From contig NZ_AULS01000002.1 of the NCBI RefSeq assembly GCF_000422405.1, positions 392,182 through 456,181 of the forward strand: a stretch of DNA of 64,000 nucleotides. Direction: 5' to 3'. Origin of the DNA: Microbacterium luticocti DSM 19459. GTDB taxonomy: Bacteria; Actinomycetota; Actinomycetes; Actinomycetales; Microbacteriaceae. This document shows positions 11,352-18,264 of this stretch, one piece after another. Below the pieces are notes generated by a model. The model made no database searches, was not told the DNA's origin, and saw nothing but the letters and a program-made list of their open reading frames with translations. Both the position numbers and the translations under genes were made by a program. Numbering within the stretch: the first letter of the stretch is position 1; every line of letters starts with the position of its first letter.

Positions 11352-11666
11352 TCAGAGCGCGAGAACCAGGCGCAATGCGGCGTCGACGGCGCGCAGCTCG
11401 TCGAAGCTCAGGTGCCCGACCCGGTCGCCGAGCCGACTCGGGTCGATGCTCGAGGTCTGCTCCACGAGAACGCGTGTCGGGGTTCCGTGGAGCTCGACCG
11501 CCGGCCGGAAGCTCGCGGGGCGTGCCGACGTCGACGTGGGCGCGACCATCCATGTCGACAGCACATCAAGGTCGTCGGACTGTACGACGACGGCATATCG
11601 GGGGCCGCGCTGCTCGTGGCCCCGTGTTCCGCGTGGTGCCCGCAGCTGGTAGACGTCACCACGCAC
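11352..11666 (-). CDS. MazF/PemK-type endoribonuclease toxin
   Basis: Starting at GTG 11666, the 104-residue product begins VRGDVYQLRAPRGTRGHEQRG and continues PRYAVVVQSDDLDVLSTWMVAP. This is the MazF/PemK fold signature (RGD-V.......G.E..G.R..VV.S). It ends with LVEQTSSIDPSRLGD and a C-terminal helix. MazF cleaves single-stranded RNA at short motifs. The start overlaps the end of the upstream antitoxin gene by 11 bases, which decides the GTG choice. It is the downstream gene of a two-gene minus-strand operon. Confidence 0.88.
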   Translation of the reverse strand: MRGDVYQLRAPRGTRGHEQRGPRYAVVVQSDDLDVLSTWMVAPTSTSARPASFRPAVELHGTPTRVLVEQTSSIDPSRLGDRVGHLSFDELRAVDAALRLVLAL

Positions 11667-11889
11667 GCAGTGTCTCCATGTCACGCAGCACTTGGGCGAC
11701 CTCGGCGCGGTCGTCTGGGTCGGCGGCCAGCGCATCCGCCTCGGCGCGGAGCCTCGTCTTCGCGTGCCGGCCGGCGGCCTCGATGAGGGCATTGCGCACG
11801 GCTGTCGACGTGGGTGTGCCGTCAGCGGTGAGCTCATCGAGTGCGCGGCGCGCGTCTTCGTCGGGGCGGAAGGTGATCGTGGCTGCCAT
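11656..11889 (-). CDS. Ribbon-helix-helix type antitoxin of MazF
   Basis: This 77-residue protein begins MAATITFRPDEDARRALDELT, the beta-strand plus helix of a ribbon-helix-helix DNA-binding dimer. A charged helical tail ends ETLRAW. It precedes and overlaps the MazF-like gene, as expected for a cognate antitoxin and autorepressor. ATG 11889 is chosen because upstream codons do not look coding. The 40 bases before it contain the imperfect inverted repeat CAGTGTC...GTCACACTG, a candidate operator. Confidence 0.8.
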   Translation of the reverse strand: MAATITFRPDEDARRALDELTADGTPTSTAVRNALIEAAGRHAKTRLRAEADALAADPDDRAEVAQVLRDMETLRAW

Positions 11890-11980
11890 GTCTTCAGTGT
11901 GACACAGAATGTAAGACACTGCGCGTGGATCACACCGTCGGGGTTCGAGTGCCGGCGACACCGACGTCGGAGCCCCCCTC

Positions 11981-11992
11981 TACACTCGCGGC
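11981..11992 (+). promoter_or_regulatory. Leaderless -10 (TACACT) of the VOC-family gene
   Basis: TACACT is followed by six bases and the ATG at 11993. Confidence 0.5.
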
Positions 11993-12397
11993 ATGCCCAT
12001 CTTCGATCACCTCGGAATCACCGTCGACGACCTCGAGCGCGCCCGCACGCAGTTCGATCCGATCATGACGGCGTTCGGCTACGCCCGCAGCGACTACGAC
12101 CGCGGCACCTCGTGGACGCGCGACGGCGAGACCGAGCTGTTGCTGTACCGCGCGCGTGAAGAAGGCACCGGACCGCACGTGCACGGCCGGGTCGGCTGGC
12201 AGCATCTCGCGTTCGATGTCAGCTCGCGTGACGAGGTCGACCGCCTGCACAAGATCGCGACCGACGCGGGCTGGGCCGTGGTGCGCGAGCCCAAGGAGTA
12301 TCCGCGCTTCACCGAGCGCTATTACGCGTCGTTCGTCGAGGACGACAACGGCATCCGCATCGAGTTCATGTTCAACCCGCCGCGCTCAAAGGAGTGA
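11993..12397 (+). CDS. VOC (glyoxalase/dioxygenase) superfamily protein
   Basis: This 134-residue single-domain protein opens with MPIFDHLGITVDDLERARTQF, the first beta-alpha unit and metal-ligand His of vicinal-oxygen-chelate proteins. It continues with HVHGRVGWQHLAFDVSSRDEV and ends DNGIRIEFMFNPP, containing the usual C-terminal Glu ligand. Family members include glyoxalase I, antibiotic-resistance and ring-cleavage enzymes; which one applies here cannot be told. It sits in the toxin-antitoxin-rich patch but has normal codon use. Probable leaderless start. Confidence 0.82.
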   Translation: MPIFDHLGITVDDLERARTQFDPIMTAFGYARSDYDRGTSWTRDGETELLLYRAREEGTGPHVHGRVGWQHLAFDVSSRDEVDRLHKIATDAGWAVVREPKEYPRFTERYYASFVEDDNGIRIEFMFNPPRSKE

Positions 12398-12425
12398 CCG
12401 GCGCGCCGCTCGCCTGGTCGGCCGA

Positions 12426-12733
12426 TCAGACCAGCGACCGGCGTTCCAGCCGCAGCCCGCGATACCGCGAGCGGTTGATCACGTCGCGCACGGTCAGCAC
12501 CTGTACCGGTGACATCCATGATCGAGCAGCACAATGGCGTCGCCGCGGGTGACGCCGTACAGCTCGAACGCGTCCGCGACCTCGAACGAGACCGCTGACC
12601 GATCGTCGCGCCACGCCCGCTCTGCGATCAGCGCGGCGGGCACCACGAACGGCTGGCGCTCGGGCATGAGCCAACCGCGCCAACGCCCCACGAGCTCGTC
12701 GTCGACGTCGATGCCGAGCACGCTCACGGTCAT
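12426..12733 (-). pseudogene. Frameshifted small hypothetical protein
   Basis: From ATG 12733 the frame reads MTVSVLGIDVDDELVGRW and reaches GDAIVLLDHG near 12532, then stops early at 12494-12496. The next frame continues without a start as QVLTVRDVINRSRYRGLR and ends at 12426, with codon use like the rest of the genome. The simplest reading is one protein of about 102 residues broken by a single-base insertion or deletion near 12525-12535. A sequencing error or programmed shift cannot be excluded; no slippery run is visible. Function not recognised. It has a strong leaderless-type start (TACGCT, six bases). Confidence 0.6.
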
Positions 12734-12745
12734 CCCGCGAGCGTA
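12734..12745 (-). promoter_or_regulatory. Leaderless -10 (TACGCT) of the frameshifted gene
   Basis: TACGCT is followed by six bases and ATG 12733 on the minus strand. Confidence 0.5.
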
Positions 12746-12804
12746 GCGGCACCCGCGCGCAGCGGCACCCGCGACGTCATCGCTCAGCGCGTGCCTCGCC
12801 AGGG

Positions 12805-13203
12805 TCAGACGGCTTCGGCGCGCACGCCCGGCAAGGTGCCGAACCGTGCGACGGCATCGCGGCTGACGATGGTCCGATCCGTCTGCAGTGCGTGCGCGGC
12901 GATGATGAGGTCATGGGCGCCGCGCGGGGCTCCTTGGCGACGAACGTCGGCGATCAGCCGAGCGTGGTGGGCGGCCGTCGCTTCGGTGTAGTCGAGCACG
13001 TCGACCACCGACAGGAGGACTGCCAGTATTCGGGCTCGCTCAGCCGCGCGCTCCGGAGTCGCTGCCAACTCGATGCCGACGCGGAACTCGGCGACCGTGA
13101 TCGACGCGACAGCGAGCTCGTCGTCGTCGAACATCGCGCGGTCGATGGAACCGCGCTCGTACTCGATGAGGACGTCGGTATCGAGTATCAGGCGTCGCGC
13201 CAC
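12805..13203 (-). CDS. PIN-domain ribonuclease toxin (VapC-like)
   Basis: This 132-residue protein starts MARRLILDTDVLIEYERGS, whose first Asp (ILDTDVLIEY) is the first PIN carboxylate. It continues ASITVAEFRVGIELA (the conserved E), then PRGAHDLIIAAHAL (DLIIAA block) and TIVSRDAVARF, which has the final Asp. All acidic positions of the nuclease are present. The gene begins 16 bases inside the upstream Phd-type antitoxin gene, so the two are translated together. Expected role: growth-arresting RNase neutralised by its partner. Confidence 0.88.
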   Translation of the reverse strand: MARRLILDTDVLIEYERGSIDRAMFDDDELAVASITVAEFRVGIELAATPERAAERARILAVLLSVVDVLDYTEATAAHHARLIADVRRQGAPRGAHDLIIAAHALQTDRTIVSRDAVARFGTLPGVRAEAV

Positions 13204-13448
13204 GGGTCCACCGAGTCGTCGCGGACCAGACGCAGGGCATCGGCGACATCGCCGTCGAGGTCGATATCGAACCCGGGCACACCCGACTCCAGCGCAGAAC
13301 GCAGGTCACGCCCGGTCCGACGCCGCGCGGGGTGGATCTCTGCGACAGCGTGGCCCCCTCGCGTGATCGTCACGCCTTCGCCGCCCTCGACTGCATCGAG
13401 CAGGTCGGAGAAGCGACGAGACGCCTCCGTCGCGGTGATGGTGCGCAC
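13188..13448 (-). CDS. Phd/YefM family antitoxin
   Basis: The start MRTITATEASRRFSDLLDAV and then GVTITRGGHAVAEIHPAR form the standard Phd/YefM DNA-binding dimer fold (about residues 1-50). A C-terminal tail of about 35 residues follows, ending in the toxin-binding region. It is 86 residues long and directly upstream of, and overlapping with, the VapC-like gene. It probably represses its own promoter. The GTG start at 13448 is preceded at six bases by TAGTGT. Confidence 0.9.
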   Translation of the reverse strand: MRTITATEASRRFSDLLDAVEGGEGVTITRGGHAVAEIHPARRRTGRDLRSALESGVPGFDIDLDGDVADALRLVRDDSVDPWRDA

Positions 13449-13460
13449 GCTTCGACACTA
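13449..13460 (-). promoter_or_regulatory. Leaderless -10 (TAGTGT) of the Phd/VapC pair
   Basis: TAGTGT is followed by six bases and GTG 13448. The same region is AT-rich and contains the near-palindrome GACCGGTCAGGTC (13471-13483), a possible repressor site. Confidence 0.5.
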
Positions 13461-13532
13461 TCTGATTATCTGACCGGTCAGGTCATCAGTGCGTCCTGGT
13501 AGCGTCGAGGCCACCGAACGGACGGAGCGCGG

Positions 13533-13742
13533 ATGGCCGAGCAGGTGAAGGGTCCGAAGTCGTACTTCCCGTCGATCGAGGCGAAATACGGCCGGACCAT
13601 CGACGAATGGATCGCCGTGTTGCGCCCGCATGCGGGCGAGAAGCACATGGACCAGGTCGCGTTCCTCAAAGAGCAGGGTATGGGTCACGGCCACGCGAAC
13701 GCGCTCGTGCACGTGTTCCGCACCGAGCACGACGGCGCCTGA
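13533..13742 (+). CDS. DUF4287 domain protein
   Basis: This 69-residue protein reads KGPKSYFPSIEAKYGRTIDE, WIAVLRPHAGEKHMDQVAFLK and GMGHGHANALV. That is the DUF4287 pattern (S-Y-F-P-S-I-E-x-K-Y-G...H...V..LK...G.GHG.AN.LV). In many bacteria this domain stands alone or precedes DUF5655. No biochemical function is established. It runs on the plus strand between two minus-strand toxin loci, with a TAGCGT hexamer 27 bases before the ATG and a weak GGAG ribosome site. Confidence 0.85.
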   Translation: MAEQVKGPKSYFPSIEAKYGRTIDEWIAVLRPHAGEKHMDQVAFLKEQGMGHGHANALVHVFRTEHDGA

Positions 13743-13747
13743 GCGCA

Positions 13748-14125
13748 TCAGCCCTCGAGCGCACCGCGGACGTCGGTGCGGGCGAAGTCATCGCCGACGT
13801 AGAGCAGCGGCTCACGCCGCACGGTCGCCAACGCATAGGCGAAGCAGTCGCCGAGGTTGAGCCGCGCCGGGTGCCCTGACCCACGTCCGTAGTCCCGATA
13901 TGCCTGGCGGGCGACGCGCGCCTGTTCCGCATCCAGTGGCACGACGTCGAGCTCCAGTGCGTCGATGAACGCATCGAAACGCCCGGAGCGGACGGGGTCT
14001 CGTGGGCCGTCCGCGACGACGGATGCCTCGACCAGCGTCGCAGCCGACATCCCGACATGTTCGGCCTCTTCGAGCGCTGCGAGCACCTTTCTACCCTGGC
14101 TGCACGACGCCCTGTGGATAACCAC
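13748..14125 (-). pseudogene. PIN-domain toxin lacking its N-terminal catalytic part
   Basis: From GTG 14125 the product is 125 residues. Its C-terminal three quarters are a clear VapC-like PIN domain: AATLVEASVVADG, LNLGDCFAYALATVRREPLLYVGDDFARTDV. The first residues (VVIHRASCSQGRK) do not contain the expected VIDTSALVAIL strand and its invariant Asp; about 14 residues appear to be replaced or deleted before VLAALEEAEHVG. No antitoxin gene precedes it. It is probably an inactive toxin remnant rather than a working enzyme. If an alternative upstream start exists it is not visible. Confidence 0.6.
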
Positions 14126-14205
14126 GGAGCGTTGTCCGCGGCCCGGACTATCGTGCTCGGCACGTGCCCTCGACCCGATGCATCCACTCCGAGAGGAACG
14201 CCTTC

Positions 14206-14727
14206 ATGTCACCCGCACCCACACCCCAACAGAGCGCCTGGCTCGATCAAGACGACGCACGCACCGCCGATACGATCCGCCGCCATGGCGTCTGCCTGCA
14301 ACTCATCGGCATGGGCACGTGCTCCGTTCCCGGCTGCATGTGCTCGGCCGAATCGGAAAGGCCGTTCGCCTACACGATCGGACTGTTCGGGATTGCCCAT
14401 CCCGAGCTCGTCATCGTCGGCGTCGGGATGCCGACGGTTGCATCCGTCCTCAATTCCGCCGCGCGACTCGTGCTCGACGGGGCTCGCCTCACCCCGGGCG
14501 AGAACCTCATACTTCCCTGCTGGGACAGGCGCATCTTCGTCGAGGAAGTGCCGAACCCCGGCGACATCGCCTTCGGTGCCAACCGGCATTATCAGCGCCC
14601 GGCTGAGGCATCGGTGCCCCTGCTGCAATTGACATACACCGACAGGCGTGGCCGGTTCCCGTGGGATCCGAGGTACACCGGGTCGCGCCGCCGCCAACCG
14701 CGGCCCGGTAAATGGGATGCGCGCTGA
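14206..14727 (+). CDS. DUF4262 domain protein
   Basis: ATG 14206 follows GAGAGG at suitable spacing, giving 173 residues. The signature PFAYTIGLFGIAHPELVIVG is the DUF4262 core (FAYTIGL...HPEL...G), preceded by RRHGVCLQLIGMGTCSVPGC with several Cys residues. DUF4262 proteins are small and of unknown function, often in accessory or toxin-rich regions. It is convergent with the helicase gene at 14998, and the 270-base gap between them holds a palindromic repeat element. Confidence 0.85.
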   Translation: MSPAPTPQQSAWLDQDDARTADTIRRHGVCLQLIGMGTCSVPGCMCSAESERPFAYTIGLFGIAHPELVIVGVGMPTVASVLNSAARLVLDGARLTPGENLILPCWDRRIFVEEVPNPGDIAFGANRHYQRPAEASVPLLQLTYTDRRGRFPWDPRYTGSRRRQPRPGKWDAR

Positions 14728-14809
14728 GGTCGACGTGGCCCTACGGCCGCACGGCCTCCGTCTCGCGCGCAACGGCTGCGCCGGCCTCGGCCGATGGATC
14801 GAGGCATCC

Positions 14810-14895
14810 GTGCACAACTGCGGGGATTCTCGGCGACACGCCGTCGATTCCGCGCGGGGCACGGCGTGTCGGGAAAAATCCCCGCAGTTGTGCAC
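14810..14895. repeat. Composite palindrome element, copy A
   Basis: The outer arms GTGCACAACTGCGGGG (14810-14825) and its exact complement (14880-14895) enclose the inner arms CGACACGCCGT (14834-14844) and ACGGCGTGTCG (14861-14871) around a 16-base loop. The short segments between inner and outer arms do not pair. It is one of three copies in the window with the same orientation. It lies between convergent genes. Confidence 0.9.
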
Positions 14896-14965
14896 ACCGC
14901 AGTTGTGTACACCGCAGATGCACCGCACAGACGCACCCCGCAGATACACCGCCCGCAGACACGCC
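14896..14965. repeat. Degenerate short tandem repeat beside copy A
   Basis: About five imperfect units built on CACCGCAGA (for example CACCGCAGATG, CACCGCACAGACG, CACCCCGCAGATA) run directly rightwards from the end of palindrome copy A. The first unit repeats the GCAGTTGTG of the palindrome arm. Confidence 0.6.
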
Positions 14966-14997
14966 CACCCACGGGCGAGACCGCGATCAGCTCGGCC

Positions 14998-17502
14998 CTA
15001 CAGCCGCACGACCTCGGTCACCCGCACGACGGCCGCACCGGCTTCGGCCGACGCGTCCAGGTCGACCACCGCGCGGATGCGCCAGTCGTGGTCGCCGGCG
15101 GGATCGTCGATGGTCTGCTCGACGTGCCACGTCCCGCTCGAGGCGGCCGACTCGTCGATCGCGCACAGCCGCGGCGAGCGCGCGTGGCCGTCGATGCCGA
15201 TCGAATCGTGCTCGGCGAAGTACTCGTCGAGCACGACCGGCCACGCGGCATCCGGGTCGAGCTCGACCAGCTCGTCGTCGCGCTGCAGCGCCGCCAGCTG
15301 TACGCGCCGGAACATCTCGTTGCGCACCAGCACCGTGAACGCCCGATGGTTCGCGACCACCGACGGCGGCGCCGGCGGCAGCACCGGCTCGTCGGAGCGG
15401 ACAGACGGATGCACCAGCTGCTCCCACTCGTCGACCAGGCTCGAATCGACCTGCCGCACCAGCTCGCCCAGCCACTCGATCACGTCGAGCAGCTCCGAGG
15501 TGCGCGCCTCGAGCGGCACCGTCTGCCGGATCGCGCGGTACGCGTCGGAGAGGTAGCGCAGCACGAGCCCTTCGCTGCGGGCGAGTTGGTAGAACGATAC
15601 GAACTCCGAGAATGACAGCGCCCGCTCGAACATGTCGCGCACCACCGATTTCGGCGAGAGCGTGAAGTCGCGCACCCACGGCTGGCTCGACGCGAACACC
15701 TCGTACGCCTGGTGCAGCAGCTCGTCGAGCGGCTTGGGGTAAGTGACCTCCTCGAGCAGCTCCATGCGCTGGTCGTAGTCGAGACCGTCCTGTTTCATCG
15801 CCGCCACGGCCTCGCCGCGCGCCTTGTACTCCTGCTGCGCGAGGATCGCCCGCGGATCGTCGAGCGTCGCCTCGATCACGCTCACCACATCGAGCGCGTA
15901 ATGCCCGGATCCGGCCGCGCCGGGCGCGTCGTCCGGGTCGAGCAGCGCGATCGCGGCGAGCGCGAACGGCGACAGCGGCTGGTTCAACGCGAAGTTCGGC
16001 TGCAGGTCGACGGTGAGACGGATGCCAGGCCCCGAAGCCTCGACGATGCCGGCGTCGCGCAGGGTGCGGAAGATCGCCAACGCCCGTCGCGCCAGCGCGT
16101 ACTGCTGCGGCCGCGTCTGGTGGTTGTCGAACACCAGCGACCGCACGTTCCCGAACACGTCGCCGCCGCGGGCGATCACGTTGATGAGCATCGCCGCGGT
16201 CAGCGGCAGTTGCGGCACGAGCGCTTCGGGTGTGGCATCCACCAGCCGTTCGAACGACCCCTTGCCCCAGTTCACGGCGCCGATCGGCGCCTTCTTGCGC
16301 ACGATCTTCTTGCGCTTGGCGGGGTTGTCGGCCGCCTTGGCGAGCGCCGCGGCGTTCTCGATCTCCCACTCCGGAGCCATCACCACAACGTTGCCGTACG
16401 GGTCGAACCCGGCGCGCCCGGCGCGGCCGGCGACCTGATGGAACTCGCGGGCGCTCAGCTGCCGCATCCGGGTGCCGTCGAACTTCGCCAGTTCGGTGAT
16501 CACGACGGTGCGGATGGGCACGTTGATGCCCACGCCCAGTGTGTCGGTGCCGCAGATCACGCGCAGCAGCCCGCGCTGCGCGAGCGTTTCGACCAGGCGC
16601 CGGTACCGGGGCAGCATGCCGGCGTGATGGATGCCGATGCCCGCGCGCACGAGTCGCGACAGGGTCTTGCCGAATCCGGTCGAGAAGCGGAAGTCGCCGA
16701 TCGCTTCGGCGATGGCGTCGCACTGCTCGCGCGTGGCGATCTTCATGCTCGACAGCGCCTGCGCGCGCTCGAGCGCGGCGGCCTGCGAGAAGTGCACGAT
16801 GTACACCGGCGTCTCGGCGTCGCGCAGCAGCAGCTCGACCACCTCGTGCACCGGCCGGATCTCGTACGAGAAGTGCAGCGGCACCGGGCGCTGGGCGCCG
16901 GTGACCTGTGCCACCGGGCGTCCGGTGCGCCGCTCGAGGTCTTCGGCGAGCGCCGTGACGTCGCCGAGCGTGGCCGACATCAGCAGGAACTGCGCGCGCG
17001 GCAGCAGCAGCAGTGGCACCTGCCACGCCCAGCCGCGGTCGGGGTCGCCGTAGAAGTGGAACTCGTCCATCACGACCTGGTCCACCGGAGCATCGGCGCC
17101 CTGCCGCAACGCCATGTTCGCCAGGATCTCGGCGGTGCAGCACACGATCGGCGCGTCGGGGTTCACCGACGAGTCACCGGTGACCATGCCGACGTTCTGC
17201 GCCCCGAAGATCTCGACGAGGGCGAAGAACTTCTCGCTCACGAGTGCCTTGATCGGCGCGGTGTAGAAGGTGCGGCGGCCGGATGCCACGGCCGCCGCGT
17301 GCGCGGCGACGGCGACCAGCGATTTGCCTGTGCCGGTGGGTGTCGACAGGATGACGTGCGATCCCGAGACCAGTTCGATCACGGCCTCGTCCTGGGCTGG
17401 ATACAGAGTCAGCCCCCGGTCGGCGGCCCACGAGACGAACCCGTCGTACACGCTGTCGGCGTCGGCGCCGGCGCTGCGCATCCGGTCGAGCAGGGAACTC
17501 AC
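14998..17502 (-). CDS. Ski2-like DEAD/DEAH helicase with DUF3516-type C-terminus
   Basis: The start is GTG 17502, preceded by GAGGGG; the frame extends upstream but without coding character. The 834-residue product has Walker A STPTGTGKS (about residue 55), TAPIKALVSEKFF, Walker B DEFHFYGDPDRGW, SATLGD, GIHHAGMLPRYRR, and QVAGRAGRAGFDP (motif VI). A long C-terminal half follows (YEVFASSQPWVRDF... EWLGELVRQVDSSL), as in the DUF3516 helicases of actinobacteria. Members are ATP-driven RNA/DNA helicases of uncertain role, thought to act on RNA. It is flanked within about 110 bases on each side by the same palindromic repeat. Confidence 0.88.
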   Translation of the reverse strand: MSSLLDRMRSAGADADSVYDGFVSWAADRGLTLYPAQDEAVIELVSGSHVILSTPTGTGKSLVAVAAHAAAVASGRRTFYTAPIKALVSEKFFALVEIFGAQNVGMVTGDSSVNPDAPIVCCTAEILANMALRQGADAPVDQVVMDEFHFYGDPDRGWAWQVPLLLLPRAQFLLMSATLGDVTALAEDLERRTGRPVAQVTGAQRPVPLHFSYEIRPVHEVVELLLRDAETPVYIVHFSQAAALERAQALSSMKIATREQCDAIAEAIGDFRFSTGFGKTLSRLVRAGIGIHHAGMLPRYRRLVETLAQRGLLRVICGTDTLGVGINVPIRTVVITELAKFDGTRMRQLSAREFHQVAGRAGRAGFDPYGNVVVMAPEWEIENAAALAKAADNPAKRKKIVRKKAPIGAVNWGKGSFERLVDATPEALVPQLPLTAAMLINVIARGGDVFGNVRSLVFDNHQTRPQQYALARRALAIFRTLRDAGIVEASGPGIRLTVDLQPNFALNQPLSPFALAAIALLDPDDAPGAAGSGHYALDVVSVIEATLDDPRAILAQQEYKARGEAVAAMKQDGLDYDQRMELLEEVTYPKPLDELLHQAYEVFASSQPWVRDFTLSPKSVVRDMFERALSFSEFVSFYQLARSEGLVLRYLSDAYRAIRQTVPLEARTSELLDVIEWLGELVRQVDSSLVDEWEQLVHPSVRSDEPVLPPAPPSVVANHRAFTVLVRNEMFRRVQLAALQRDDELVELDPDAAWPVVLDEYFAEHDSIGIDGHARSPRLCAIDESAASSGTWHVEQTIDDPAGDHDWRIRAVVDLDASAEAGAAVVRVTEVVRL

Positions 17503-17608
17503 CCCTCGAGTCTGCCGTACCGCCGCGGGGTCGGCCGCCGCATGCAGGCGCCGGCCCGCACACCCCTCGCGAAGCACTCGGCCGGATCACGCGGCGCCCG
17601 CGGTCGGA

Positions 17609-17692
17609 CACAACTGCGGGGATTCTCGGCGACACGCCGCTCTTGCGTGCCCCGGCCCCGGCGTGTCGCGGAAGATCTCCGCAGTTGTGCAC
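17609..17692. repeat. Composite palindrome element, copy B
   Basis: This has the same design as copy A: outer arms CACAACTGCGGGGA and its complement with one mismatch (right arm CTCCGCAGTTGTG), inner arms CGACACGCCG (17630-17639) and CGGCGTGTCG (17659-17668), and a 19-base loop of different sequence. It lies in the divergent gap between the helicase and the GNAT gene. Confidence 0.9.
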
Positions 17693-17885
17693 GCCCGGCG
17701 CATCCGGTTGTGCCCGCCCGGCGCATCCGGTTGTGCCCGCCCGGCGCAGCGCCTGTGCCCGCCCGGCGCAGCCCGCCCGCCCGGCGCAGCACCGGTGCCC
17801 GCCCGGGCCCCGCCGTTGTGCTCGCCCGCTGCAGCACCGGTGCCCGCCCGGCTCTCCGCCGTTGTGCCCGCCCGGCGCAGCGCCA
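17693..17885. repeat. Degenerate 22-24 bp minisatellite beside copy B
   Basis: About eight units share TGCCCGCCCGGCGCA. The first two (GCCCGCCCGGCGCATCCGGT) are identical; later units vary at their ends (CAGCGCC, CAGCACCGG, CCCCGCCGTTG). The array starts immediately to the right of palindrome copy B and ends about 60 bases before the GNAT gene. It accounts for most of the 441-base gap at 17503-17943. Confidence 0.8.
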
Positions 17886-17943
17886 CCCTGCGGAACACCA
17901 CGGACCGGCCGTACGTTAGAGGCAGGTGACGAGAGGAGCCGCC

Positions 17944-18264
17944 ATGGCCGAGTCCATCGTGCGCCGCGACGACGAGAACCACCGCTACACCCTGTCTGTC
18001 GACGGCGAGCTCGCCGGCTTCACCGAGATCCGCCGCGACGACGCCGGGCGCCTGGTGATGCCGCACACCGTGATCATCCCGTCGTTCCGGGGGCGGGGCT
18101 TGGCCGGGGTGCTGGTCGACGGGGCGTTGGCGGATGCCGCGGCCCGCGGCGAGACCGTCGTGCCGGTCTGCCCCGTGGTGCAGAAGCAGGCGCAGAAGCA
18201 CCTGCGCGATCACGAGATCGACGGGCTCATCGTCGAGTGGCCCGCGGGAGGCGGCGGCGTATGA
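17944..18264 (+). CDS. Small GNAT-type N-acetyltransferase (COG2388-like)
   Basis: ATG 17944 follows GAGAGGA. The 106-residue protein reads YTLSVDGELAGFTEIRRDD, then MPHTVIIPSFRGRGLAGVLV (the acetyl-CoA pyrophosphate loop, R-G-x-G-L-A) and VVPVCPVVQKQAQKH. This is the compact YjdJ/Gtn-like GNAT subfamily, whose substrate is generally unknown. Its stop overlaps the start of the pirin gene (ATGA), so the two form an operon. A TACGTT hexamer is about 20 bases before the ATG. Confidence 0.85.
   Translation: MAESIVRRDDENHRYTLSVDGELAGFTEIRRDDAGRLVMPHTVIIPSFRGRGLAGVLVDGALADAAARGETVVPVCPVVQKQAQKHLRDHEIDGLIVEWPAGGGGV

Noticed and set aside
14810..14895. Integron attC site
   Set aside because: Size and nested palindrome are similar, but the cores do not fit RYYYAAC/GTTRRRY (GTTGTGC here) and there is no cassette array or integrase nearby.
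15712..17919. 735-codon plus-strand frame opposite the helicase
   Set aside because: It mirrors the helicase gene, is rich in HRR/GAR dipeptides and has no domain. It is a shadow frame.
17926..17943. GTG start 18 bases upstream for the small GNAT protein
   Set aside because: The ATG at 17944 has GAGAGGA at proper spacing, and the extra residues (VTRGAA) are not conserved-looking.
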